From positions 27,063-91,062 of the forward strand of contig JAUIDP010000003.1 of assembly GCA_030429005.1 (NCBI GenBank): 64,000 nucleotides of DNA, written 5' to 3'. The notes below the pieces were generated by a model. The model worked only from the letters and a program-made list of their open reading frames with translations, was not told the DNA's origin and did not search any database. Below, piece by piece: positions 57,177 to 64,000 of the stretch (positions within the stretch are counted from its first letter, which is position 1; each line of letters opens with the position of its first letter). This DNA comes from Gammaproteobacteria bacterium (GTDB lineage Bacteria > Pseudomonadota > Gammaproteobacteria > Steroidobacterales > Woeseiaceae). The translations under genes were made by a program, and so were the position numbers.

Positions 57177-58991
57177 GTGTCCATGCGACGGAAAAAAAAC
57201 CTGCTGTTTGCCAGTCTGCTGTTCTTCGGTTTCGGCCAGGTGTCACAAGCGACTGCAGACGACCGGTGGCGTTTCGACAACGCCGAGCGCATCGTCGCGT
57301 TCAGCGACGTGCATGGTGACTACGACGCCATGCATGCGACTTTGGCAGGCGCCGGCCTGATCGATGCTGCATCGAACTGGACCGGCAGCGAGTCTCACCT
57401 CGTGATTGTCGGCGATATCCTGGACCGCGGTCCGGGATCGCGCGCTGCGATGGATCTTTTGATGCGGCTCGAGGACGAAGCTGCGGCTGCCGGCGGGATG
57501 GTGCATGTGCTGATCGGCAACCACGAGGTCATGAATATCGTCGGCGACACGCGCTATGTGCATCCGGGCGAGTATGCAGCGTTCGCGGCGGATGAGTCTG
57601 CCGCCGATCGGGACTTGTGGTTTCGCAGCTGGCTCAACATGCGTCAACACACGGACCTCAGCGACGCGGAGGCACGCGACCTGTTCGACCGGGCATTTCC
57701 CGCTGGCTATTTTGCCCATCGTGAGGCGTTTGCAGCCGACGGTAAGTACGGTGCGTGGTTGCTGCAGAAACCCATGCTCGTCGTGATTGACGGAAACGCG
57801 TTCGTGCACGGCGGCCTGGCGCCGGTGGTTGCAGAGTCCGGGCTACAGGGCGTCAATGGCGACCTGATGGATGACGTCCGAACCTATGCCCGACAACTGC
57901 AGTTGCTGACTGACGAACGTGTGCTATTGCCAACCGACCCGAACTCGCAACATGTCGAAATTGTCGCCCGGGTCGGTGCCAGCGATATCGGCCCTGCTGC
58001 TGTGCGGCAAGCCGTTGCCGACATTCGCCGCCTGGACAGTGAGCTGTTCTCGTACCAGAGCCCGCACTGGTACCGCGGCCATACCTACTGCAGCGAGCTG
58101 ATCGAAGGCGATCGCATAGCGGCGGCGCTGGAGAAAATCGGCGCTGTTCGCGTAATCGTCGGGCACACACCGACACCGACGCGTGAGATCGTGCAGCGCC
58201 TCGACGGCCGGGTTATCGAGATCGATACCGGCATGAACAGCAGTTATTACAAGGGCAGCGGGCACGCCCTCGTGATAGAGAACGACACGATTACGGTTCT
58301 CAACGAGGACGGTTCTGCCGGGCTGCCACCGGCTGAAGCCGCAAGATCGGTTGGCGCCCGGCCGGTTGCGGGCCTCGCCGCGGCGGACATCGAGTACCTC
58401 CTCGAAAATGGCGAAATTGCCGGCGGGCAGGTCGGCAAAGGACTGACGGTAACACTGGACGGCAGTACGGTGGCTGCCCGCTTTATACGGCCGGTGCGAG
58501 GTGGCGTACACCCGGAAGTGGCGGCGTACCGCGTCGATCGCCTGCTCGGGCTGGACATGGTCCCGGTGACTGTTCTGCGCGAGCATGACGGCAAGCGAGG
58601 GGCACTGCAGTTTGTGCCCGTCAGGAGCATGGACGAGAACCAGCGCCAGGCGCAACAGACGGGCGGCGGCGCCTGGTGCCCGTTGCCGCTACAGTGGGAC
58701 AGCATGGTGCTTCTCGACGCGTTGGTGGGTAACGATGCCCGCAGTGTCGAATCGATCTTCTACAACCTGGACAACTGGCAGCTCATGCTGGTCGGTTTTG
58801 ACCGCGCATTCTCTACGTCCACGGCATTGCCGACTCGCATCGAGAACGGCGAACTGGCAGTCGGCGGGTCCTGGCAAAGTGCGTTGCGGGGTCTGGGCGA
58901 CGAGCAACTGAGCGCCGCGCTGGGTGACGTGCTCGGCAAACGGCGCATCCGGGCACTGGCAGAGCGGCGTGACCGGTTGCTGAACCGGTAG
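57177..58991 (+). CDS. Exported PPP-type phosphatase fused to a degenerate kinase-like domain
   Basis: 604 aa. Signal peptide (about 1-27). Residues 35-380 are a calcineurin-like phosphatase of the Shelph type: FSDVHGDYDA near 42, VGDILDRGPGS near 80, IGNHEVMN near 110 and VGHTPTPTREI near 323. Residues 385-604 resemble a Fam20/HipA-like kinase fold (YLLENGEIAGGQVGKG, EVAAYRVDRLLGLDMVPVTV, LLDALVGNDARSVESIF, LVGFDRAF). Where I remember NxDRNxxN and IDHxRAF in relatives, this protein has NDARSVES and VGFDRAF, so the catalytic Asp residues appear lost. Start could be GTG 57177 or ATG 57183. Confidence 0.75.
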   Translation: MSMRRKKNLLFASLLFFGFGQVSQATADDRWRFDNAERIVAFSDVHGDYDAMHATLAGAGLIDAASNWTGSESHLVIVGDILDRGPGSRAAMDLLMRLEDEAAAAGGMVHVLIGNHEVMNIVGDTRYVHPGEYAAFAADESAADRDLWFRSWLNMRQHTDLSDAEARDLFDRAFPAGYFAHREAFAADGKYGAWLLQKPMLVVIDGNAFVHGGLAPVVAESGLQGVNGDLMDDVRTYARQLQLLTDERVLLPTDPNSQHVEIVARVGASDIGPAAVRQAVADIRRLDSELFSYQSPHWYRGHTYCSELIEGDRIAAALEKIGAVRVIVGHTPTPTREIVQRLDGRVIEIDTGMNSSYYKGSGHALVIENDTITVLNEDGSAGLPPAEAARSVGARPVAGLAAADIEYLLENGEIAGGQVGKGLTVTLDGSTVAARFIRPVRGGVHPEVAAYRVDRLLGLDMVPVTVLREHDGKRGALQFVPVRSMDENQRQAQQTGGGAWCPLPLQWDSMVLLDALVGNDARSVESIFYNLDNWQLMLVGFDRAFSTSTALPTRIENGELAVGGSWQSALRGLGDEQLSAALGDVLGKRRIRALAERRDRLLNR

Positions 58992-59008
58992 CCGCTCTCT
59001 ACGCAAAC

Positions 59009-59494
59009 CTAGTCAATCACGGCCATACACTCGATCTCGACGCGGGCGCCGGCACCGAGGCCGATGTCGCCGATCGCGTTGCGTGCCGGCTTGTTCGGGA
59101 AGAACGTGATATAGACCTCGTTCATCGCGGCCCACTCGGCGATGTCGGCCAGGAAAACGTTACATTTGACGACCCTGTCCATGGATGAGCCGAACATTTC
59201 GAGCGTTGCCGAGATGTTCTCCAGTGTCTGGCGCGTCTCTGCCTGGATGCCGCCTTCGGCCAGCTTGCCGGTGCCGGGCACAAAGCCGAGCGCACCGGAG
59301 AGATACAGCATGTTGTCGACCCGTACCGCCGTCGAGAAAGGCCGATTGCTCGTGTCGGTACCGGGTGGGTTCAGCCACTCGACGTCGGTTTTGCCAGCCG
59401 CTGCTGGCGGTGCAGTCTTGTCACCGCCGCCGACGTTCACTGCGCAACCGCCAATCAAAAGTACGGTCAGTAAGGTAACTGCTGCATTTTTCAT
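59009..59494 (-). CDS. RidA/YjgF-family lipoprotein
   Basis: 161 aa. Signal peptide with lipobox LIGGC near 17, a short linker, then a single RidA domain (about 40-161): STAVRVDNMLYLSGALG, TRQTLENISATLE, KCNVFLADI and the conserved Arg in NKPARNAIGD plus Glu in VEIECMAVI, the residues used for imine/enamine hydrolysis. RidA proteins are normally cytoplasmic; this one is exported. RutC of a pyrimidine pathway is a family member, but no other rut gene is here. Last gene of the Tat partner-GMC-RidA operon. Confidence 0.9.
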   Translation of the reverse strand: MKNAAVTLLTVLLIGGCAVNVGGGDKTAPPAAAGKTDVEWLNPPGTDTSNRPFSTAVRVDNMLYLSGALGFVPGTGKLAEGGIQAETRQTLENISATLEMFGSSMDRVVKCNVFLADIAEWAAMNEVYITFFPNKPARNAIGDIGLGAGARVEIECMAVID

Positions 59495-59508
59495 ACTTCG
59501 CTCCGAGG

Positions 59509-61170
59509 TCAGATTTCGCCGGCCGCCGCGGCCGCTTTGATGTGGTCGGCTGCCCGGAAGGCCAGCGCCATGATGGTCATTGTCGGCTGGCCTCGGCCCG
59601 ATGTCACGAAGCTGCTGCCGTCGCAGATATAGAGGTTCGGAATGTCATGGCTTCGGTGCGTCCGGTCGACGACCGAGGTTGCAGGGTCGTCGCCCATTCG
59701 GCAAGTGCCGAGCAGGTGTTCGCCGCCGGTGGACAGGTGGTCCGGGAAGCGCCAGGCTTTTTCGGCGCCGGCCGCTTCGAGCAAATCCATGCCGGTGTCG
59801 GCCAGGAACGAGGCCATGGCGACGTCGTCAGGATGGTCGCGGTAGGTTTCGCGCATTGCCGGCCGCCCCCAGGCGTCCTTGCTCTCGGGGTCCAGCGTGA
59901 TGTTGTTGCTGTCCAGTGCCAGCGACGTCGTACTGGCGACGATCGACATCTGGCGAGTGAAGTTATGGGCGATTTCCGCTTTCCAGTCGGCCCCCCAGCC
60001 CGGTATGTCGAACGGCATACCCATCATCGCATGCCAGATCGGCGTCGCCGACCAGAGCGGCCTCGCATCCAGGCCGCCGCCGCCGTAAAAGCCGCGCCTT
60101 TCATCGTTCTCGTAGAAGTCATGGATGATGCGGGTCACCTGCACGCCCTTGTAGTCGTTCAGCGGGTGCTCAAACACCCCGTTGGCGACCCCGTGGGCAT
60201 TGTGCATCAGGTTGCGACCGACGAAGCCGCTCGAGTTGGCCAGGCCGTCGGGGTGGCGTTCATTCGCAGACATTAACAACAGGCGTGGCGTCTCGGCACC
60301 GTTGGCAGACAGGACTACGGCTTTTGCTTTTTGTCCCTGCTCCTTGCCGTCCTTGTCCAGGTAGATGACCTCGCTGGCACGGCCGGCAGCGTCCGTGTCG
60401 ATGCGCACGACAACGGATTCCGGCCGGATTTCGCAATGGCCGCTGGCCTCGGCCAACGGAATCATCGCGGCAAGCGTCGATGACTTGGCGCCGACCTCGC
60501 AGCCGAAATGCATGCAGTAGCCGCAGCTCATACAGCCAGGCCGGCCGTTGTAAGGCCGTGACAGGATTGCGAGCGGTTCGACCTGGGCATGCAGGCCCAG
60601 TGCCGCTGCGCCCTTCTCGAGCAATACTCCCGACGACTTGATTGGCATTGGCGGCATCGGGAATGGTTTCGAGCGCGGCGCATCGAACGGGCCCGGCGCA
60701 CCGGAGACGCCTATCTCCCAGTCGACCCGGGTGTAATAGGGTTCCAGCTCTTCGTAGGTAATCGGCCAGTCAGCGAAGTTGGTGCCGGAGATCGGTCCGA
60801 GCAGGCTGCGTTCCCTGAAATCGCTCTCGCGGAAGCGCCAGAAATTGGCGGTGAAGTGCACGCTGCTGCCGCCGACCCCCTGCGCGTAGCGCAGTGGCTG
60901 CACCCGTGGTTTCACGGCGACCTCGTTCTCGTCGTGGCGAAAAGTCTGGCCATGTATGTCGTTGGTACCGCCGTGTAATTCCATCTGGTAGCGGACCGCA
61001 TACTCGTCGTGTGTGAAGGTTTCGGCCTTGCGATACGGGCCTTGCTCGAGAACGACGACGTCAAAGCCTGCCGTCGACAGCTCCCTGGCGAGAATGCCGC
61101 CAGCCGAGCCGGAACCGATAATGACGAAATCCACGGCGTCACGTTGCCGAAAGGTCACGCTATTCGTCAT
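59509..61170 (-). CDS. GMC-family FAD oxidoreductase
   Basis: 553 aa. FAD motif FVIIGSGSAGGILARELSTAG near 15-35, YAQGVGGSSVHF near 94-105, Cys-rich insert CMSCGYCMHFGCEVG near 207-221 and C-terminal GGEHLLGTCRMG plus TIMALAFRAADHI. It fits the membrane-associated sugar or alcohol dehydrogenases whose large subunit partners a gluconate-2-dehydrogenase subunit 3. It overlaps that partner gene by 11 bp. No cytochrome c subunit is adjacent, so the electron acceptor is unclear. No signal peptide: export probably occurs with the Tat partner. Confidence 0.92.
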   Translation of the reverse strand: MTNSVTFRQRDAVDFVIIGSGSAGGILARELSTAGFDVVVLEQGPYRKAETFTHDEYAVRYQMELHGGTNDIHGQTFRHDENEVAVKPRVQPLRYAQGVGGSSVHFTANFWRFRESDFRERSLLGPISGTNFADWPITYEELEPYYTRVDWEIGVSGAPGPFDAPRSKPFPMPPMPIKSSGVLLEKGAAALGLHAQVEPLAILSRPYNGRPGCMSCGYCMHFGCEVGAKSSTLAAMIPLAEASGHCEIRPESVVVRIDTDAAGRASEVIYLDKDGKEQGQKAKAVVLSANGAETPRLLLMSANERHPDGLANSSGFVGRNLMHNAHGVANGVFEHPLNDYKGVQVTRIIHDFYENDERRGFYGGGGLDARPLWSATPIWHAMMGMPFDIPGWGADWKAEIAHNFTRQMSIVASTTSLALDSNNITLDPESKDAWGRPAMRETYRDHPDDVAMASFLADTGMDLLEAAGAEKAWRFPDHLSTGGEHLLGTCRMGDDPATSVVDRTHRSHDIPNLYICDGSSFVTSGRGQPTMTIMALAFRAADHIKAAAAAGEI

Positions 61171-61753
61171 CGGCGTGCTCCCTAACGTACTCGGCGTCGT
61201 AGTAGCCGAACGGGTAGCTCCACGCGCCCTGGTGGCCTGCGAATCCGACCAGGTCCCAGCCGACGTGATCCCTGTTCCCGCCGTAGCGACTCATTGCAAA
61301 AAAGCCGAATATCGTCAGTACCCGCAGCTGTTCAAAAAACTCGCTGTCTTGCTGGCTGCGCAGGAATGCATCCTGTTCGTCAGCCGCCAGCGCCGCAAAT
61401 TCGGCGCGGTAGCCGGCTGCCTGCAACGCGCCATTAAACCCGGCCAGTCCGAGCCGTGCCGCAGCCAGTTGCTCGGCATCCTGGCCCAGGACGTTGTCGA
61501 AAAAATAGATTACGCCGGCTTCGGTTGCGCCGGGCGTGTCGGTCGTCGGGATGATTCTAGCTGCGATGGCTGCAAAGCTGCTGGCCTCGGCGGCCCCCAG
61601 TACGCTGAATGCCGATGCCTCGTCGCGCGCGCTGCAGGCCGCCTGGGCAATGGCCGTGAGCGAAATGCCGCCCAGTTTGAGGTAACTCGTGCCGGAGGCA
61701 AAAGCCGCCATCTGCAGGAAACTTCGTCGCGATACGTCGTTATTGTTCTGCAT
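61160..61753 (-). CDS. Gluconate-2-dehydrogenase subunit 3-like protein, Tat-exported
   Basis: 197 aa. Twin-arginine signal SRRSFLQMAAFASG at 8-21, then a helical domain with SFAAIAARIIPTTDTPGATEAGV near 59-81 and a C-terminal GYYDAEYVREH. This is the small subunit that carries the GMC protein across the membrane. ATG at 61753 gives the Tat signal directly; longer open frame upstream is not conserved-looking. Confidence 0.9.
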   Translation of the reverse strand: MQNNNDVSRRSFLQMAAFASGTSYLKLGGISLTAIAQAACSARDEASAFSVLGAAEASSFAAIAARIIPTTDTPGATEAGVIYFFDNVLGQDAEQLAAARLGLAGFNGALQAAGYRAEFAALAADEQDAFLRSQQDSEFFEQLRVLTIFGFFAMSRYGGNRDHVGWDLVGFAGHQGAWSYPFGYYDAEYVREHADDE

Positions 61754-61822
61754 TGGAATTGCCGGTATCCCGCGCTGTACTAAAGCTAGCACAGGTAGCG
61801 GGGCAAATGTGGCGTGTGGACG

Positions 61823-61828
61823 TATAAT
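61823..61828 (+). promoter_or_regulatory. Consensus -10 box before the hydroxyisourate hydrolase/xdh genes
   Basis: A perfect TATAAT lies 28 bp before the uraH ATG. The -35 position (about 61800) has only a weak match, so activation by a regulator is possible. Confidence 0.45.
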
Positions 61829-61855
61829 GCCTTGAGACTGATTCCAGGGGACACG

Positions 61856-62203
61856 ATGGGCAAGCTGACGACACATATCCTCGACACGGCCAACGGCAAG
61901 CCAGCGGCTGGCGTTGCATTGCGTCTGTATCGCAGTGCAGCGCAACGCGACCTGCTCGTCACGACCGCGACCAATGCCGACGGCCGCACGGATTCGGCGC
62001 TGCTCGAAGGTGCTGCGATGACGACCGGTACGTACGAGCTCGAGTTCGATATCGGTGCCTACTTCTCCGGACAGGGCAACCCGCTCAGCGACCCGCCCTT
62101 CCTCGATACCGTGGTGTTGCGGTTCGCGGTGAAGGCGGACGAGCACTACCACGTGCCGCTGCTGGCATCGCCCTGGAGCTACTCGACCTACCGGGGCAGC
62201 TAA
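61856..62203 (+). CDS. uraH: 5-hydroxyisourate hydrolase
   Basis: 115 aa transthyretin-related protein. [18 protein letters not shown] at 3-20 with active-site His, the Arg in LRLYRSA near 38, [13 protein letters not shown] near 80, [16 protein letters not shown] and the diagnostic C-terminal YRGS. No signal peptide. AGGGGA precedes ATG 61856. It hydrolyses hydroxyisourate from urate oxidation. Xanthine dehydrogenase follows 5 bp downstream; urate oxidase and OHCU decarboxylase are not in the window and may lie to the right. Confidence 0.95.
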   Translation: MGKLTTHILDTANGKPAAGVALRLYRSAAQRDLLVTTATNADGRTDSALLEGAAMTTGTYELEFDIGAYFSGQGNPLSDPPFLDTVVLRFAVKADEHYHVPLLASPWSYSTYRGS

Positions 62204-62208
62204 CGCGA

Positions 62209-63654
62209 ATGGGCAGCACAGTCAGGTTCATACTCGATGGCGAAATCGTGGAGCTCGAAGACGTTCCGCCGACTCGCACGGTGTTGCAGTACTTGCGCGA
62301 GGATCTTCGTCGCAAGGGCAGCAAGGAGGGTTGTGCCGAGGGTGACTGCGGCGCCTGCACCGTGGTGATCGCGGAGAAATCGAGCGGCGACGAAGGTGTC
62401 CGGCTGAAGGCGGTCAACTCCTGCATTCAGTTCCTGCCGACATTGCATGGCAAGGAGCTGATCACCGTCGAGAGCCTGCGGCCGCAGGGAGCGCCGCTGC
62501 ACCCGGTGCAACAGGCAATGGTCGATGAGCATGGTTCCCAGTGCGGGTTCTGTACACCCGGTTTTGTCATGTCGCTGTTCGCGCTTTACTCAACGCAGGA
62601 CAGGCCGGGTCGCGTGGAAATTGACGATGCGCTGGCGGGCAACCTGTGCCGGTGTACCGGCTACCGGCCGATCGTCGCGGCTGCCGAAGCAATGTATGAC
62701 CTGCCTGCGCCGGCCGCAGAGATCGTGCACGCCGACCTTTTGAACCAGCTCGATGCCAATGAGATGCTGAGTATCGAAACGGAGCACGGCAACTTTTTTG
62801 CGCCGGTCAGCGACGACGAACTGGCGGCACTCCTGGCAGACCACCCGGATGCCACGTTGCTGGCGGGCGGTACCGATGTCGGTCTGTGGGTGACCAAGCA
62901 GCATCGCGTCCTGGATACCGTCATTTACACGGGCCGCGTCGCCGAACTCGGCGGGATCGAGGAAACAGCAACGCATATTGAAATCGGCGCAGCGGTCTCG
63001 CTAAGCGATGCGATGGCCGTGATCGTGCGGCACTTTCCGTCGCTCGACGAACTGTTCCGGCGTTTCGCCTCACCACCCATTCGCAACGCCGGCACGCTGG
63101 GCGGCAATATTGCGAATGGCTCGCCGATCGGTGACTCGATGGCAGCGTTGATGGTCGCGGGCAGTACGCTGGTATTTCGATCGGTGCTCGGTGACCGGGA
63201 AACCACCTTCGAGGATTTTTACATCGACTACCAGGTCAAGGACCTGCGCTCCGGCGAGTTCCTGGCGGCCGTGCGTATTCCGAAACCTGCCAGGGACAGT
63301 GTTCTTCGCAGCTACAAGTTGTCGAAGCGTTTCGACCAGGACATCTCGGCCGTGTGCACGGCTTACCGCCTGCAACTGGAAGATGGCAAGGTTGCCGACT
63401 TTGCCATGGCCTGTGGCGGTCTCGCAGCCATCGTCAAGCGAGCGAGCCATTGCGAGCAGGCCTTGCTCGGCAGTGACTGGAATGCAGCCGCGATCGATCG
63501 GGCTGCGGCCGCGCTGGCGGACGACTTCCAGCCGATCAGTGACATGCGCGCATCGGCAGGCTACCGCCTGCAGGCGGCGCAAAACCTGTTGCGGCGGTTC
63601 TACCTCGAGACCACCGGTGAATACGCACAGACGGTGTACAACTATGGCCGCTAA
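62209..63654 (+). CDS. xdhA: Xanthine dehydrogenase, Fe-S/FAD subunit
   Basis: 481 aa. Two [2Fe-2S] clusters: EGCAEGDCGACTV near 41-53 with the distal Cys in NSCIQF near 72, and SQCGFCTPGF near 108 with GNLCRCTGY near 144. FAD domain with LLAGGTDVGLWV near 220 and PPIRNAGTLGGNIANGSPIGDS near 286-307, then the CO_deh_flav_C domain. This is the XdhA of two-subunit bacterial enzymes that oxidise hypoxanthine to xanthine and urate. It overlaps xdhB by 11 bp. Confidence 0.96.
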   Translation: MGSTVRFILDGEIVELEDVPPTRTVLQYLREDLRRKGSKEGCAEGDCGACTVVIAEKSSGDEGVRLKAVNSCIQFLPTLHGKELITVESLRPQGAPLHPVQQAMVDEHGSQCGFCTPGFVMSLFALYSTQDRPGRVEIDDALAGNLCRCTGYRPIVAAAEAMYDLPAPAAEIVHADLLNQLDANEMLSIETEHGNFFAPVSDDELAALLADHPDATLLAGGTDVGLWVTKQHRVLDTVIYTGRVAELGGIEETATHIEIGAAVSLSDAMAVIVRHFPSLDELFRRFASPPIRNAGTLGGNIANGSPIGDSMAALMVAGSTLVFRSVLGDRETTFEDFYIDYQVKDLRSGEFLAAVRIPKPARDSVLRSYKLSKRFDQDISAVCTAYRLQLEDGKVADFAMACGGLAAIVKRASHCEQALLGSDWNAAAIDRAAAALADDFQPISDMRASAGYRLQAAQNLLRRFYLETTGEYAQTVYNYGR

Positions 63655-64000
63655 AGCCGTTGGCCAGTCGCTGCGCCACGACAGCGCACACCTGCATGTC
63701 AGTGGCACGGCGACGTATACCGATGACCTGCCGGAGCCGCGCGACTTGCTGCATGTTGCGGTCGGCATGAGCAGCAAGGCGCATGCGCGCATCCGGGACC
63801 TCGACCTGGCAGCAGTCGCGGCGGCAAGCGGTGTCGTCAACACCTGTGTTGCGGCTGACATTCCCGGTATCAACAACTGCGGCCCGATGATTGCCGACGA
63901 GCCGATCATTGCCGACGAGATTGCCGAGTACGCCGGCCAGCCGCTGTTTGCAGTCGCTGCCGTTACCGTGGACCAGGCGCGCAAAGCAGCACGCCTGGCC
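63644..64000 (+). CDS. xdhB: Xanthine dehydrogenase, molybdopterin subunit (5' part only)
   Basis: 119 residues to the right edge. KAVGQSLRHDSAHLHVSGTA near 4-23, YTDDLPEP and the following LHVAVGMSSKAHARI segment match the N-terminus of XdhB. The Mo-cofactor-binding part lies outside the window. Start ATG overlaps the xdhA stop, indicating coupling. Confidence 0.92.
   Translation, partial: MAAKAVGQSLRHDSAHLHVSGTATYTDDLPEPRDLLHVAVGMSSKAHARIRDLDLAAVAAASGVVNTCVAADIPGINNCGPMIADEPIIADEIAEYAGQPLFAVAAVTVDQARKAARLA

Overview
The window is a gene-dense, GC-rich piece of a Gram-negative chromosome. TonB-dependent receptors, many lipoproteins and signal peptides, a Tat substrate, PreTA, DeoA/DeoD/DeoC and a YjjG-type nucleotidase suggest a gammaproteobacterium, probably a free-living heterotroph. 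Placement near marine Woeseia- or xanthomonad-like lineages is inference. No rRNA, tRNA, CRISPR array, insertion sequence or phage gene was seen. Both ends cut through genes.

The unifying theme is capture and complete breakdown of nucleotides and nucleosides. At the cell surface and in the periplasm there are two paralogous SusC/Oar-like TonB-dependent receptors (14398-17718 and 43847-47227). With them are four UshA/CpdB-type nucleotidases (5164, 19228, 28696, 42184), an exported adenosine deaminase (11334), an exported MTA/SAH-deaminase-like amidohydrolase (299), a lipoprotein of the purine nucleoside permease (NUP) family (1781), an exported DEDDh-exonuclease-like protein (10650) and two formylglycine sulfatases (12746, 17771). 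Inner-membrane uptake is covered by an NCS2 purine permease, a CNT nucleoside transporter, an NCS1 base permease and three MFS or other carriers.

In the cytoplasm, 30732-35200 (+) holds thymidine phosphorylase, CNT transporter, nucleoside hydrolase and ribokinase. 35217-42027 (-) is a six-gene pyrimidine operon: beta-ureidopropionase, NCS1 permease, dihydropyrimidinase, PreT, PreA and cytidine deaminase. It covers cytidine to uridine and uracil/thymine to beta-amino acids, and has an extended -10 promoter and a perfect 8-7-8 palindrome upstream. 48601-52584 (+) holds DeoD, DeoC and an ALDH16-like aldehyde dehydrogenase split into two genes, taking deoxyribose phosphate to acetate. At the right end, hydroxyisourate hydrolase and xanthine dehydrogenase (61856-64000) begin purine ring oxidation. 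Nucleobase, ribose and deoxyribose all have exits, so the window reads as a nucleic-acid-derived nutrient utilisation locus.

Interspersed modules are less obvious. A MFS-P450-YjjG operon and two Fe(II)/2-oxoglutarate-type oxygenases lie at 4-11 kb. A compact LysR-controlled operon at 21.8-28.7 kb (FAD oxidoreductase, CoA-transferase, crotonase, ferredoxin, DapA-like lyase, MFS) looks like a catabolic route for an unknown acid. The 52.6-61.8 kb stretch carries a PfkB kinase, a DUF4956 membrane protein, an alpha/beta-hydrolase-like protein lacking its nucleophile serine, two exported proteins with kinase-like signatures (one fused to a phosphatase), a lipoprotein RidA, and a GMC oxidoreductase with a Tat-exported partner.
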